Positions 21,569 through 34,069 of a stretch of 64,000 nt of DNA are shown here, piece after piece. The first letter of the stretch is position 1. The number at the start of each line of letters is the position of its first letter. A program made the translations under genes and the position numbers. The stretch comes from Haberlea rhodopensis. Taxonomy: Eukaryota; Streptophyta; Magnoliopsida; Lamiales; Gesneriaceae. Location of the stretch: positions 62,001 through 126,000 of the forward strand of contig CAJQUN010000014.1 of the NCBI GenBank assembly GCA_907163345.1. The letters run 5' to 3'. The notes below the pieces were generated by a model that saw nothing but the letters and a program-made list of their open reading frames with translations, did no database searches and was not told the DNA's origin.

Positions 21569-23068
21569 TGGTAGCGCTTATCGCGTACGCCAAAATTAAC
21601 CCTTCTTCAGTTAATAGCAAAAATATGTAGTATCGGAAGTAGGGATCGATCCCACAGGGAAGGTGAATTTATTTCGTGCCAATTATCAAACAAATAGTGA
21701 CAATGGGAGTTTGGATTGGATTACTACTACTTAGCGAATATCAAACTAATAAACGAGTTTAACTAAAACGATTAAAACTTATGGGATTAAAGCGATTCTT
21801 GGTTTTCAGGTAACCGTGCTTTTGGAAAATTATCTTTTAGTCATCAAATCAAAACATTCGAATTCTTTCGATTATCTATCGACTGGAAATTCAATTCCTA
21901 CTCATCTTATTCGTAGTCAAAGAGAAAACAGCATTCAATTCAACACTTACCAAATCTCTAATCACCACTACAGCCGTTAATGATTAAATCAATGATAGTT
22001 TTCAAAACTAATGAGTTCGATAAATCTAATCAATGAAAACTACAGCCGTTAAAATTGATTACTCAACTGTTTCTCCTAAGAATTCAATAACACCTACAGC
22101 CGGCTAATTATTGATCTTAGTTGTTTCTTAACAAACTATCGATTATGTACTTGAATATTAGGTGATCGGTCTAATACACAAACACAACAATCATGGAATT
22201 CGAAATTTGAGAAACAAATTGAAATCGAAATCTAATTCAACAATCAAACCGAATCTCATAAAAGATTCAAATCCAAAAGTAGGTATCCCTTTAACCAAGA
22301 ATCAAAGGGTTTTAGCCTAGCATAATTGAATCTAAAATTAACAACATATTCTTCGAAAACATTAAAATAATTAAGGAGAAGAAATTACTAATAATAGTCA
22401 CAATTCCGGCTTGTCGATTCCGGTCCCGTTCTTCGTTGTTCTTGTCAAAACTTCAAAGAAAATTAATCTAAAATCTCCAATTATTCTCAAAGTTGGAAAA
22501 ACTATCAAAAATTGCTGCTAATGAGGCTTAATCTCGAGTTTTAGGGTATGGGAGCGATAAATATGGGATACAATCTTTTAAACATGGTAAAAGGCTCAAT
22601 TTTCTAATTTCCGGACTCTGCGGCGATCGATCGCCTGTTGTGTGGCGATCGATTGCTAGTTTATTTTTTTTCAGCGAAAATCTTGAGGCGATCGATCGCC
22701 ACTTTATCGCCATCGATCACTAGGCTCCAGTGGACTTTGGAGATCGATCGCCTGGTACTCGCGATCGATCGCTGATCCGTGAATTTTGTTGCAAAAGTTT
22801 CTGTCCATAGGCGATCGATTTCCTCTTCCAGGCGATCGATTGCCACCTCCAAAATTACAATTTTGCCCTTTTCTTGATCAACTTTGAGTCCTTGTCATAT
22901 CCATGTCTCTTCTTGGTCTTTACACATCATTTTTAGCTCGTTTTCATTGATTGTACCTACAATTACACAAATATACGATTAGGTAGCATACGTATCAAAT
23001 TATCTATCAAAACCTACCAAATCTTAGACAATTGAGCACTAAAGATGTGTCTATTTCTAGTCACATCA
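21569..23068 (-). mobile_element. Solo LTR I (probably Athila/Tat-like)
   Basis: 1,500 bp with TG...CA ends (minus strand starts TGATGTGACTAGAAATAG) and target duplication CGTAG at 21564-21568 and 23069-23073. No coding sequence. It shares with LTR D the plus-strand motif ATCGATCCCACAGGGA / TCGAACCCACAGAGAC near one end, which I associate with plant Athila/Tat LTRs. ACAGCCGTTAA recurs near 21970-22100. It contains four palindrome pairs. Confidence 0.85.
22624..22842 (-). repeat. Four pairs of CGATCGATCG-type palindromes (LTR I)
   Basis: Sites near 22624, 22646, 22689, 22710, 22741, 22762, 22812 and 22833; within-pair spacings 22, 21, 21 and 21. Several are one or two bases off (for example CGATCGATTG). 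Flanks are GGC/GCC as in LTRs B and C, though this LTR is otherwise unrelated. Confidence 0.85.
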
Positions 23069-23548
23069 CGTAGTCTGACACTGACGGGCTGCCTTGCTTT
23101 AAACTATTGAACTCATCTTCCTTCAATTGTCTGGCAGCTGCAGAAAAATACCGGTTAAGGAACCGGGTCGTGAATACAGTCCAGTCAACTGTCACACTTT
23201 GATCTCTCAGCTCCATCACCGTGGTCTTCCACCACATAGAAGGCTTCTTCGCCATCTGAAACTCGGCTAACCTCAGCCATGCGGTACGTGCACAAGGCGC
23301 AGTCACAATATCTGCTCTATCCGCTCCAGCCACTCTTCGGCTGCTTCACCAGACTCAGTCCCCTCAAAAATAGGTGGATGGAAGTTCAGAAACTGTGTCA
23401 AACTGAGCTCCCCTGGTAATAACATCTGTGCACTGGGCTCCACGCCCACAGTAGGTGGCGGTAGAGGATTCAGCTGAGCAATACTGGCATTCATACTGCC
23501 CATATCCCCTACCTCTTCATTGAGGTTCTCAGGGTTAATAGCCGCCAT
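23069..23548 (-). pseudogene. gag: A gag N-terminal part
   Basis: The likely start is ATG at 23548 (MAAINPENLNEE), just after a TTGTGTTGCAG that resembles a splice acceptor. It reads PGELSLTQFLNFHPPIFEG, WLERIEQI, then, after a one-base loss near 23310, APCARTAWLRLAEFQMAKKP, MWWKTTVMELR, TRFLNRYFSAAARQ and VSDY. It is cut at 23073 by solo LTR I and continues at 21568. This is the capsid-like gag region of Ty3/gypsy. Confidence 0.9.
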
Positions 23549-23750
23549 GCTGCAACACAAGAGTTAACAACAATACCAAAAGCAGTTCATAATATAAGCC
23601 GTTAGATAACAAGAGTATCATATTCAAAAGCATGTTAGTATAACACTTATACAACAATATGCATCACATGCATAACATGCCCAACAATGAATACCTAGCC
23701 AACTTGTCTCTAAAGGCTACCCTTCACTCTTCCCTGGTTATCTAACCACT

Positions 23751-23764
23751 ACTCTGATACCACT
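23751..23764 (-). promoter_or_regulatory. Primer binding site of A (tRNA-iMet)
   Basis: Minus strand TGGTATCAGAGT begins 5 nt after the 5' LTR end. One base differs from the usual TGGTATCAGAGC. Confidence 0.85.
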
Positions 23765-23767
23765 AAA

Positions 23768-24882
23768 TGTGAGACCCCGTTATCTAAACAAGATACACCA
23801 CATGCTTAAACAATTATGCTAGTAGCTACAATACACTACCCTGAGTGTATTCTTACAAAATATATACCCCAAATGCAAACCCACATGCATCAACGTCGTC
23901 CATTTACATAAGTACTCAACCAAATTTTCTGAAAAACAGGGCATTATCTTTCTGCCCAGATTTTCGAGTACCCACTTTCAAGCAATTAAATCTACCACAT
24001 AAGTCATGAAATTTGCTCGAACAAAAACGCCAAGGGCTTCACAAAACTACCATGCATGTACTCAAATCAAAGGTTTACCAAAAACCTATCTAACATGCAT
24101 GATAACACCTTCACAATATCACTCACATCCCATATTTTCCAGAAAAACAGGGCATACACCTACCCAGATTTTCGAACACCATATTTTACATGCTTAAATC
24201 CTTCACATAAAACATGTAACATGCTCAAGGAAAAATACTGAGAGCTTCATAATAACACCATGTAAGCATTTAAATCGAAGATTTTAAGAAACCTAAGCTA
24301 ACATGCCATTTTCACACTACTTAAAAGCAAGAACTTAATCAATCTTAAATCAAAAACACAGCATGGTTTCTCACCCTACTTTGCTCCGATTTTTGAGAGG
24401 CTTCCAAGCAATGAAAATGGAAGGGCTCCGCACGATTTTGCTTAGCAGATGCTGGAGGTTATTTGGGAGAGAAAGGTCGAGATTTGGAATGGAGGAGAAG
24501 GGTGAAATGATTGTGCCAAGTGGGGTGGATAGTCAGCTACTTGCACAGTTGCTTGGTATGGGTTGGGGGGGTGGTTGGGTGTTGGGTGGTATGATGTGTT
24601 ATGTTTTGGTCCCAGTATTTAGCACGATGTATTAAAATATCCTCACATGATATTTATAGTATTTTCTCAATAAAATACTTCAATTCCCATTAAACATGCT
24701 TCACCAAAACAAATAACACACACCCCAAATAAACATGCCACAACCCCAAAATCCCAACATATATCACATGCACCCTGAAATGTATCTCCTCAATAATATT
24801 AATTCAATCCCATGAATTAACACCAAAATCATCATAATTTAATTAATGATTAAAATCACATAATCATTTCGGGGATATCACA
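23768..24882 (-). repeat. 5' LTR of A, apparently internally deleted
   Basis: 1,115 bp, minus strand TGTGATATCCCCG...GGGGTCTCACA. It matches 394-1485, then jumps to the LTR end. It lacks the palindrome cluster, putative exon and GTACGT module that the 3' copy carries at 1-393. TATA box on the minus strand at 24658-24651. The loss probably followed integration. Confidence 0.82.
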
Positions 24883-25339
24883 GTATGAGATACAAAGATC
24901 ATGATATTGATAAACGACCAGCAATATCAATGAACATACACAATGAGGGTGGTATGGTTGAAAAGTCTCGAGTATGGTAACTCGTTTTATTTATATCATT
25001 AGCTTGACTATGGTGAAAATGATAATGCCTTTTAAGGTGCGTGATGAATGACATCGCTGACGGTAATTAATGTTGATGATAACTGGATGTTGTTACTAGT
25101 AGATGGATAAATGCGTTTATTGAGTTGAGTTTCGTGTACATGTTATATGTATGTGCAGTGCTGAGAAATCTGATTTTGCAGGAGAAATCAGATAATGGGA
25201 TATGATGTCTGAGGATAGGAAATGGCAGGCAGTACTGTGCTGTTGGAGTATGACAACAGATGATGTGACCATCGGGTATGTGTATGCCATTTACATGATG
25301 TCATAGGTACGTAATGATGCACAAGCATGGATGAATATA

Positions 25340-26060
25340 TCTTCCACTGTATAATTGAAAAGCGAAGTGTCGCTTAGGTTTAGGGTCGCTTTTATGGTTG
25401 ACCGACGTGTTATTATTATGTGTGGGTCGCCTTCATGTTGAGCGACGTGTTATTATTATATGTGGGTTGCTGTGGGTACGAGCGACGTATTAATATATTT
25501 AAAGGTCACCGCCTAGTAGCGAGTGATGTGGGTCACCGCTGAGGCGAGTGATGTGTTTATTTAGAGGTCGCCACTAGAATGTGCAATGTGATCATGTTGT
25601 GTGAATGTAGAGTGGGGTCAACGCGGAGAAGAGTGATGTGTATATATGATATATGGGTCGCCACTGATGAGTGCGTGATGTGATATTGGGTCACCACTGA
25701 CGAGTGAGTGATGTGGTCGCCGCTGACGAGCGAGCGATGTGATATGGGTCGCCACTGATGAGTGAGCGATGTGATATTGGGTCACCACTGACGAGTGAGT
25801 GATGTGGTCGCCGCTGACGATCGAGCGATGTGATATTGGATCGCCACTGAGGAGTGAGCGATGTGATTTGGGTCACCAATGACAAGTGAGTGATGTGGTC
25901 GCAGCTGGCAAGCGAGCGACGTGTATATTTCAGGGTCAATGCTAGAGAGAGCATGTGACGTGTATATTGATATTGAGTCGGTGATAGGGATAGCATGCGA
26001 TGTGATTACTGTTGGGATCGACACTATTGAGAGTGTGCAATGTATTTTATGTGCCTCCAC
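25340..26060 (+). repeat. Hairpin minisatellite (TCGCC...GAGCGA) in E
   Basis: Irregular 25-45 bp units such as GGGTCGCCACTGATGAGTGA then GCGATGTGATATT. Within units TCGC pairs with GCGA and CACT with AGTG (or CGCT with AGCG in the CCGCTGACGAGCG variants), so the dyad is kept while the sequence changes. Best array 25660-25920. Confidence 0.72.
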
Positions 26061-26539
26061 TATAGAGGGAGGGTGATGAATATACGTTGATTTAAATTGA
26101 CCTTGTTGATTTGACGTATTGTGATAATCAAATGTACAGGTGAAAGCGATCATGGAGAGAGTGTATGAAGAGACATTATTGTTTTCTTTCATTTTTATTG
26201 CAGTGGATGCAATAGCGGGGTGTGATTGATACCGATATATTAATGACATTTATTGGCGAGATGATGGTATGATTATATTGTGATATTTGAAATTTATAAT
26301 ATTTACCGCTATCATATCGAAGCGATGGAAATATTGTGAATGCCACTGATATGTCGAGGCAATGAATATTTTGGACGATCATGTTATTGATGATGAGTAT
26401 ATCAATTGTGTATTGATATGAAATTATATTTTGTGGCATATTTATGTTGAAAACAGGGACAGTTTTAAGGATCAAGTGTGGATCCACTGTGTACAGTAAG
26501 TGTTATTACATCTTATTGTTTTAAGAATGTAATTTATGC

Positions 26540-26880
26540 ATTGTGATTATGGATATTATATGTATGTCAGTCGTGGCGATGATATTGTGCATGCCCGTAG
26601 TGGCGATGAGATTATGTATGCTAGTAGTGGCGATGATATTGTGCATGCCTGTAGTGCGATGAGATTATGTATGCCAGTAGTGGCGATGACATTGTGCATG
26701 CTCGTAGTGACGATGAGATTATGCATGCCATTGTTGGCAATGCGTATTGATATATTGCTATTGTGTTAGCAATGAATACTAGTGTGCCGTCATTGGGCGA
26801 TGAATATTGATGTGCTGCTATTATGTTAGCATGAGTATTAGTGTACAGCTATTGTGTTAGCGATGTATATTGATGATGTG
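26540..26880 (+). repeat. Second minisatellite (GGCGATGAT..GCATGCC) in E
   Basis: Units of about 36 bp alternating GTAGTGGCGATGATATTG and TGCATGCC, then diverged copies. GCC...GGC ends can pair across GTAGT-type loops. Confidence 0.65.
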
Positions 26881-28415
26881 TTGATTTCAGATAGCTGTGG
26901 ACATTGTGTTATTGTTGTTCATTGGGAACATGAGTTGTAGGCCCAATAGGATATTGAAATGTTCCAGAGGAACAAGGAGTTGAGGTAAAGTATTACGTTT
27001 GGTTTGGCATGTGAATATATGTTAATAGATGCTGATTGCGTTATCTCGATGAGTTATATTAATTTTGAGAATCAATTGTACAAATGGAATAACAGAAAAT
27101 GATAATCGCTTGAGCTGGTATTTATTACTGTGAAAAGCATGCTAGATTGATATATTCTAGGAGTAGTAGGTGAACTTGATCATGTTGACATGAGATTAAC
27201 GGGTACGTCACGGGATGATGTGGGATCACTATGAATGTCGTGTGTGGACATATGATCTTTGTGAACATTCATGATTAATGAATTATTATGTTTCGAGGAT
27301 GAGTTAAAGATTGAAATGAATTGCGTCATTGAGGCACGCAACTGATTCCTATGTTGAATTTCAATCATCCAGAAATGTGATAGTGTGCTTAAGCATGTTG
27401 TGTATAGGATTGCGTGAAACTTTTGACGCAGGTAATTAATGTTCGATGATGGAGACATTATGAATATCAGAATGCGTAAATGACAAGGTACGTGGTTATG
27501 TTATGAATATTTGAGAAATACTAATGAGTTTATTTTGTACTTGTCCCATGACAGATGATAGTTGGGTGATGAAATATGGAAAGGTTGATGCTTAAGAGCA
27601 TGTGAGTACTGTGATAAGCATGATACTATGATGCTATTGTACATAGTAGATGACTCCATCTACAAAGGTATGCGATTAATTAATTCGAGGTTGATATTGT
27701 TTATATACAAGTGAGTTGGAAGGAATGCGGGATAATACAAGATAACTTATCCAAGTAGATAGGAATAAATGATGGGTTATGACATAAATTGAGGGATGAA
27801 CAATATTATGATGCATCGTGACGTAAGAATATTCGTGTTAGATGATGATATGTGGTTGTTGGTGCATATAATGTTCATATACGTATATGCGAATTACTAA
27901 TGGGTTTTCTAGTAAAATACTTTGAGCCAGATAACCAGAAGATGATATATGAGAAGTTGATGTTTAAGGGCTCAAGAATACCATTATTTCATATGGACAA
28001 GGGTGACGTGCGATATGACGAGATTGGTATAGATTGCAAAATTTTGCAACCACACAGGTATGAGGTAATTGTACGATAAAAGGTTGGTGTATCGCCATAC
28101 ATTATGATATACACATGATATGCATGGATTCCATGATTTAGCGATTATATGATGATGTTAATCTCCCTTATACATATATGTTAGCTCATCGAGTGCTAAT
28201 GTTAAAATATGGTAAAATGGTGTGAGTTGCAGTCTTGCGATCGTTGGTGTAATGGGGCACATGTGTGAGCCGTGATGATTCAGATGATTTTCACCCTATA
28301 GATGGTCAAGTCACTATCTTGAGATGTGTAATGGTACGTCAATTTAAATTGTTGCCTTTTATGGTGAGCATGCATTTAAATTTCGAGGACGAAATTTTTA
28401 TTAGTAGTGGAGAAC

Positions 28416-31085
28416 TGTGATGCTCAGTTTATTCTGCTTATATTTAATTGTTTAAATGGTAAATTATGGGATAATTTACGTAATTAAATGTTGGGCCTCG
28501 TATATTGAGTCGGGCCGGATTCTTCTGGTATAAATGGAACTTTAGCATATTTTAAATGCTTGGGGGACTCATATTAATTTGTTTTATTTATATGGGAAAT
28601 TTTTGAATGGTTAGATTAACTTGAAATATTTAATTTAGAGGTGCATAATTATATTAGATTTGGGATGAATTAATGTAAGTGTAATGGGATTTATTTTTTA
28701 AAAGGTTTTTTTTATATATAACAAAGAATCCCACACACACACACATACACATACAAAAATCGAGCACCTCTTCTCCCCCAACCCCAAAAAATCGTCGGTC
28801 GCCTTGGCAAGGAGCACAAGAATTTCTCACCTCCATTTTAGCAAGTTTCTTGAAGCATTTGTGTGGGTAAGCTCCCTCTCCTCCTTGGCCCTCTTTTCCC
28901 CAACTTAATTTAGTTTTTGGTTTGTGTTTGGAGGGTGCTATTGGTTCTAAATTTAGGGCTATGGGTGACTTTTGTTACGAAATTTTGGGGCTATTGTTAG
29001 CTATTCTTTGTGACAATTTTGGGGTTGTTTATTGGGTTGTTTTGGAGTGCTTTGAGTTGTTAATTGAAGGAAAGGCATTGGAATACTAGTGTGTGCAGAT
29101 TTTGGGTGTGTGTGTGTGAAGTGTGTGCAGAGTGTGTGTGTGTGTGCGTGAACAGTGTGTGTGTTAGTGTGTGTAGATGGTGTTTATGCAAGTAATTATG
29201 TATCCCTCTCATATATTGAAGTGTAAATGTGTTAAGTACATACATGTATGTGGTTAGATGGAGTATTGTCAATGAAGAATGATAATTTGGAATTTGGATA
29301 GTATGATAAATGTTACTGATTGTTGGAAGTTAATTGTGACTCACTTTATTGGAGGGTTGATTGTTGAAAATAAATTGTGGAATTATGTATTGGCTTAGTA
29401 TTATTGTTGGTTAAGAAATGAATATTAAAATAATGCATGGAAGGTTTTGTTAATATGCTTAAATGAGATCCAAGTGTGGGTCTAAGCCTTGTTAGTGGGG
29501 GTTAAAATGATTAACTTCTATGGCTTGTAGCCATTTTAATACTTTGGTGGGTGCTGGGCTATGGTGTGGAATATATTACATTTAGAGGCATGTATGATAT
29601 GTGTTATAACATGGAATAAAGACTTTATGTTTGGATTAAGAAAAATCGGTTATTTATTGTAGAACCTCTTGTATACATGGATTCTTCCTTGCATGGCTTG
29701 TTGCTTGAATCATTTCTGTTGTTTTGGGTGTTTTAAGCATGTTGGGTGTTAAATGGAGGTTTGTGTTGGGAAGTTGAATTATGTAATGTTATGGGCATGG
29801 CTTTACGTTTGAATGTGAGATTATGTCCATCAAGTATTGGTTAAGAATTGACCCTTAAACTTTTGAGTTCGTATAGAGTCTTTTTGGGCTCTCGGACAAC
29901 AAGAAGGGTGACTTGACGGTAAACACATATTATAAGGTACGTGGTGACGTACGAGCAGGTATAATATGAATTATTTCATATTCCAGTATTCATAAATTGT
30001 TGAATTGTGATGACTGAATATAAGGGAATGAATATGTGAATAATTGTGATGACTGAATTTAAGAGAACGAATATGTGAATAATTGTGATGACTGAATATA
30101 AGGGAACGGATATGTGAATTGAGTTTGTTATATGTGGTATGGTGGACACGTAAATGTACGTGGTCCGGACATGGATTTGGGTATGGATGCCTTTGGCATG
30201 ACCAGCATGAGAAAGTGTTGAGTGATAGAATGATTGATTGACAGAACTGTATTGATATGGAATTATTTATGATTGAGCATAAATAATAGATTCTTGTTGG
30301 TTGAGTATCATATTCTCAGTGGCTATACTAAACTTGATATTATGAAAGCGTGTAAGTTTGAAACAGGAACATTGCGTGGAAGCTATACAGATTCAGAACT
30401 TTACAGGAGTATATTTTATAGATTTTCAATACTCTTTTTGTAATATTATGATCTTATCATGATCTCTCTGCATTGTTATGATATGGTAGTGTGATGTTGG
30501 TATGCTCACCCTGTGTGGGGGCTGTTTCTGTTGAAACAGGTATTACAGCTACAAAGTTATTTTGGCGTAGCAAGCTCGAGCTTGGTTGGACAATATTGCT
30601 TCCTGAAGCGTAGAATGAGATTGGGTAAATGGTATACATTATTTATGTAACTAGATGGGTATACATTATTTGTTGCTCGTATGTGAGCACTTGGAGTCGT
30701 GTATACGGACTGTATATTGGTGTTGAAGTCCACTTTTTATATCTTCTTAGTATGGTGACTTCCCTGGCTGTGAACTTACTTATGGTTTTGATTTCTTTTA
30801 GTATCGTGTTTTTCCCTGGCTGGGAATTATTTTTGGCGATGTGTTTTTATTTTGGGATAGCTCAATTTATAGGGAGACTCTGCCCAAATTTTTATAAAAA
30901 CACACAATGTAAAAGTGGTGCAATGGTGATGATAATGGGTGAACCTTGAGTCTTATTACTGAGTATTATTTATGTCATGAAGAATATGTGAAGCATGTAA
31001 TGATTCTTTTAAAGAATGAAATTTTTTTATACTCATACGACGTCATAAATGCACTAATGACGAGTTAAGGGGTTGGGGCCTTACA
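28416..31085 (+). repeat. 3' LTR of element E
   Basis: 2,670 bp, TGTGATGCTCAG...GGGGCCTTACA, following a TTTCGAGGACGAAA-purine end. TATA (TATATATA) at 28713, then (CA)n leader and (TG)n around 29105-29165. It carries the GTACGT/ACGTAC module (29937-29952), the long-range stem arms (30364-30372 and 30523-30531) and the CACCCTGTGTGGGGG hairpin (about 30507), but no CGATCGATCG cluster. It is followed by the tail of F, so E is nested in F. Confidence 0.85.
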
Positions 31086-31199
31086 CCATGTCTAGTGCAT
31101 ACGAGCAATCAATGTGTTTGTAAAGCTGAACAAATGAACTTATGTGTTGGAACTCGTAGTTTTTCGGGTTTCGAGGACGAATCTTTTAAGGGGGAGAAA
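31086..31199 (+). mobile_element. 3' tail of element F with polypurine tract
   Basis: Only the last 114 bp of the F interior remain: TTTCGAGGACGAA (31169-31181), then AAGGGGGAGAAA (31188-31199) directly before an LTR. Typical Tekay-type 3' end. Confidence 0.75.
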
Positions 31200-31652
31200 T
31201 GTAAGGCCCCGGTGCTAATTAATCCGGATTAACGATGATTAAGCAAACCCGGATGATTGAAAGTCGAGATTTTGAATTAAGGTGTTCCGGATCACAATAT
31301 CTTATTTTCAGTTCAGATAAAATACATCTTAATATATGAGTATGTAGATACACATACACACAACTATATATATATATTATACCATGCAAAATTGTACCGT
31401 ACAAGACAACTGGACATGCAAGACTTGGATCCCACTAATCTTAAAACATTAAAAATATTATACCCCAACACTTGGAAACTCACGCCAATCACTCCCATTA
31501 CAAGACAAATTTTGCTTTCTTCTTCATTTCAAGATTTTCTTAAACTCTTCCTCTCATAATTCGAAAATTACACCTCAAAATACTCTTAAAATCTTGGGCA
31601 AAAACCACATGCAAGTGAAGATTTGGGAGCCCCAAGGTTGGAGAAGCATGGT
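31200..31652 (+). repeat. LTR of F, left part
   Basis: Begins TGTAAGGCCCCGGTG after the purine tract. TATA-like (TA)n at 31366-31378. It is interrupted at 31652 by solo LTR J and resumes at 34070. Confidence 0.75.
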
Positions 31653-34069
31653 TGTAAGGACCCCAAGCCCTTAACCCTTGATTAGGTATTAATCATTATG
31701 TGTGGTACATGCTTTCAATAAAATCAATCGGGAAACACAGATGATACTTTACCATTGAATGGCAATTACAAAATTTCTTTAATATTCAACATTAAGATCA
31801 TCTCTGCCCACAATTAGACTCATAGATTCCGCCCATTTCCATCCCCATCACACCACTTTTCACATGGTAGACTTTTATAAAAATTTGGGCAGAGTCTCCC
31901 CATAAATAGAGCCATCCCGAAATAAAAGCGCATCACAATATATAGTTCCCTGCCAGGGAAAACACATATTCAACAGAACACAGCAACGCTAAGTAAATTC
32001 CCAGCCAGGGAAGACACCACACATAAGACAACATAAATGGGTTTCAACACCCACATAATACACCCATGACTCTCATATCATTATCAATTCTACTCTTAAT
32101 TGCATGCAACATAGAATGAAAGAGAGAAAGGCTCATGCCTTTATATACAACCCATATACAAGCATAACCGTGCTCACATGCGAGCATCATAAATATGTAT
32201 ATAACCTTCGGGTGTATATAAGTACTCTATACGATACCGTGCTCCATCAAGCCCTGGTACCACGATCCTGGGAGTACATCCAACCAACAGCTCGAGCTCA
32301 GCTCCACAGCCATCGATGTACCTGTTCACCTACCCCAACAGAGACAGCCCCCAACGGGGTGAGCATACCAATACACAAAATCCCATAATCACAATAATGA
32401 AATTCATAATTTACAACAAAAGTAAATACTAATGAATTTTAAATGATACTCCCTGGATGGCAACGTCCTCATCCGGGATTCCGTGTACTGTCCCTGTTCT
32501 CACAATCATCAAATCTCAAAAATCAGTAAATCAACACATTGATTTAACTCATAGCATGCCTGATTCTCAAGTATCAATAATTAATGATTCCAAATTCATT
32601 ATACATACAAATATAGATATCTCGATATCGAATACTGATTTTCAACTTTGCTACCAATCACAGATAGCTCAAATGCCTAGCATTTATTTTACAAATTCTC
32701 CATTATACTTAGACATCTCACATGTCTTATAATGAATACATGATTCCACGATCATTCTTAGGCATCTCAAATGCCCTACAATAGTCATATAAACCCAGTA
32801 CCCCATTTCTCTTATAAGGTCATACTACTCTAGTATCACGCACGCTTGTGGCGGCGATGTCAAGGTTGGGTCGTTCCATAACTATATCAACACATATATA
32901 TAACCATACGCACAACCCTCAATGCAATCAAAATACATTATGCATTTCACAAATGCTCTCATATAAAGTAATGCTCGTACGTCGCACGTACCTTAAATTT
33001 CCGAAGTTCGAGCCAAACCTTGCTCGAGTTCCATGCCTCGAGGAACGATGTGCTAACACGATAAATTAATTCACAATTATTGATGAACATGCAACCCATG
33101 CTCAAGCACACCCATAACCCTCAAAAATATTGTCAACACACGACAATTAACCATTATCGAAAATTGCTCAATAACTCCCCACAAATTTTCGAACCTTCAC
33201 AACACAAATCGAACCCAAACTAAACATCATAATACATCTAAAACATGTAATAAACGACCCATAACAAGAAATTACCACCCCCTGCCAAAAACCCCAATTT
33301 TCGAACCCTAACCCACGCAAACAGCATAAATTCGAACCAACTCACGCCAACAGCAAGAATTCGAACTAATAGAACACAAAAAATGGCAGGGAATTACACA
33401 ATAATGACGAAAAAGGGGTAAGGGAGGTTACCCAATCGAAAATCGGAAGGAAAATGTTCAAAATCGAAGAACCCTAAATTTTGGGCGTCTGCGTCTTCTG
33501 CAAAATCCGACCCCAAAGCGTGACGAAACTTCGAATTGGTGGTATGAGAAGGTGCGCCTGGACGAGACGAAGCCAGCGGTAGGTCGGACGCGGCGGATGG
33601 CGGCCGGACGGCGGAGGGCGCACGCCTGGAAGCGGCGGGGGTCAAAGGGGATCGGGAAGTAGCGCGCGCGAGGAGAGAGAGGGAAGGTGGGGAAAATGGT
33701 TCCAATAATTAAAATCTCGGGTTCAACTGGTATTTATAGCAAAAATACCCCGAAATATTAATAGCCCCACAAATACATCATGATTCATTAAAAATCATCT
33801 GTTTCCAAAAATTCTCTCTCTAACTCCAAAACCCCCTGCCGGTGCCCACACCAAGCACCCGAGATTCCGAGACACTTCAACAACCCAACTCTTAGATTTT
33901 ACACCGTAATGAGAATACAATCTCAACCTCGGGATCCAACAATCCCAACTACCCAAATAAATGAGCCCCGAAGGCCCAACACCGCGATTAAACTCCAAAT
34001 TGCCACGTAAAACAATTTTAGGGGTTATTAACACTACGGGATTAACATTTATAATCCCTAGTCATCACA
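31653..34069 (-). mobile_element. Solo LTR J
   Basis: 2,417 bp, minus strand TGTGATGACTAGGG...GGGGTCCTTACA, flanked by ATGGT (31648-31652 and 34070-34074). On the minus strand: TATA box TATAAATA (33738-33731), an unusually GC-rich leader (about 33690-33540), a putative exon (33052-32992) ending at GTACGT/ACGTAC (32991-32977), and U5 modules shared with G. No palindrome cluster seen. Confidence 0.9.

Larger units (their letters stand above)
1..24882 (-). mobile_element. Tekay/Del-type Ty3/gypsy element A, nested and broken
   Basis: Minus-strand chromovirus-type LTR retrotransposon. Reading on the minus strand: 5' LTR (24882-23768), primer site, gag, protease, RT, RNase H, integrase with chromodomain, purine tract, 3' LTR running off the left edge. 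It is interrupted by a copia element (2440-14548), solo LTR H (19398-21436) and solo LTR I (21569-23068), each flanked by 5-bp target duplications that lie in A coding sequence. It also holds a tandem duplication. gag and pol carry several stops and single-base frameshifts, so A is dead. The Tekay assignment rests on domain order and on the chromodomain after integrase. Confidence 0.9.
24883..28415 (+). mobile_element. Non-coding internal region of element E
   Basis: About 3.5 kb without recognisable gag or pol. It holds two minisatellite fields (about 25340-26060 and 26540-26880) and ends in TTTCGAGGACGAAA (28381-28394) and a purine run before the 3' LTR at 28416, the same 3' end as Tekay elements. 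Its 5' side is cut by the insertion of A. It resembles the internal region of G in having hairpin minisatellites and no ORFs. The 75-codon ORF at 27852-28079 matches nothing I know. Confidence 0.7.

Noticed and set aside
21560..21655. tRNA-like A box (TAGCGTAGTGG) and B-box-like GGATCGATCCC
   Set aside because: The A box is created by the target duplication joined to the LTR I end, and no cloverleaf can be drawn.
27852..28079. 75-codon ORF as a host gene fragment
   Set aside because: Short, no motif I recognise, located in a non-coding element interior.
33394..33705. 103-codon Pro/Ser/Arg-rich ORF on the minus strand
   Set aside because: GC-rich leader inside solo LTR J; low-complexity composition explains the open frame.
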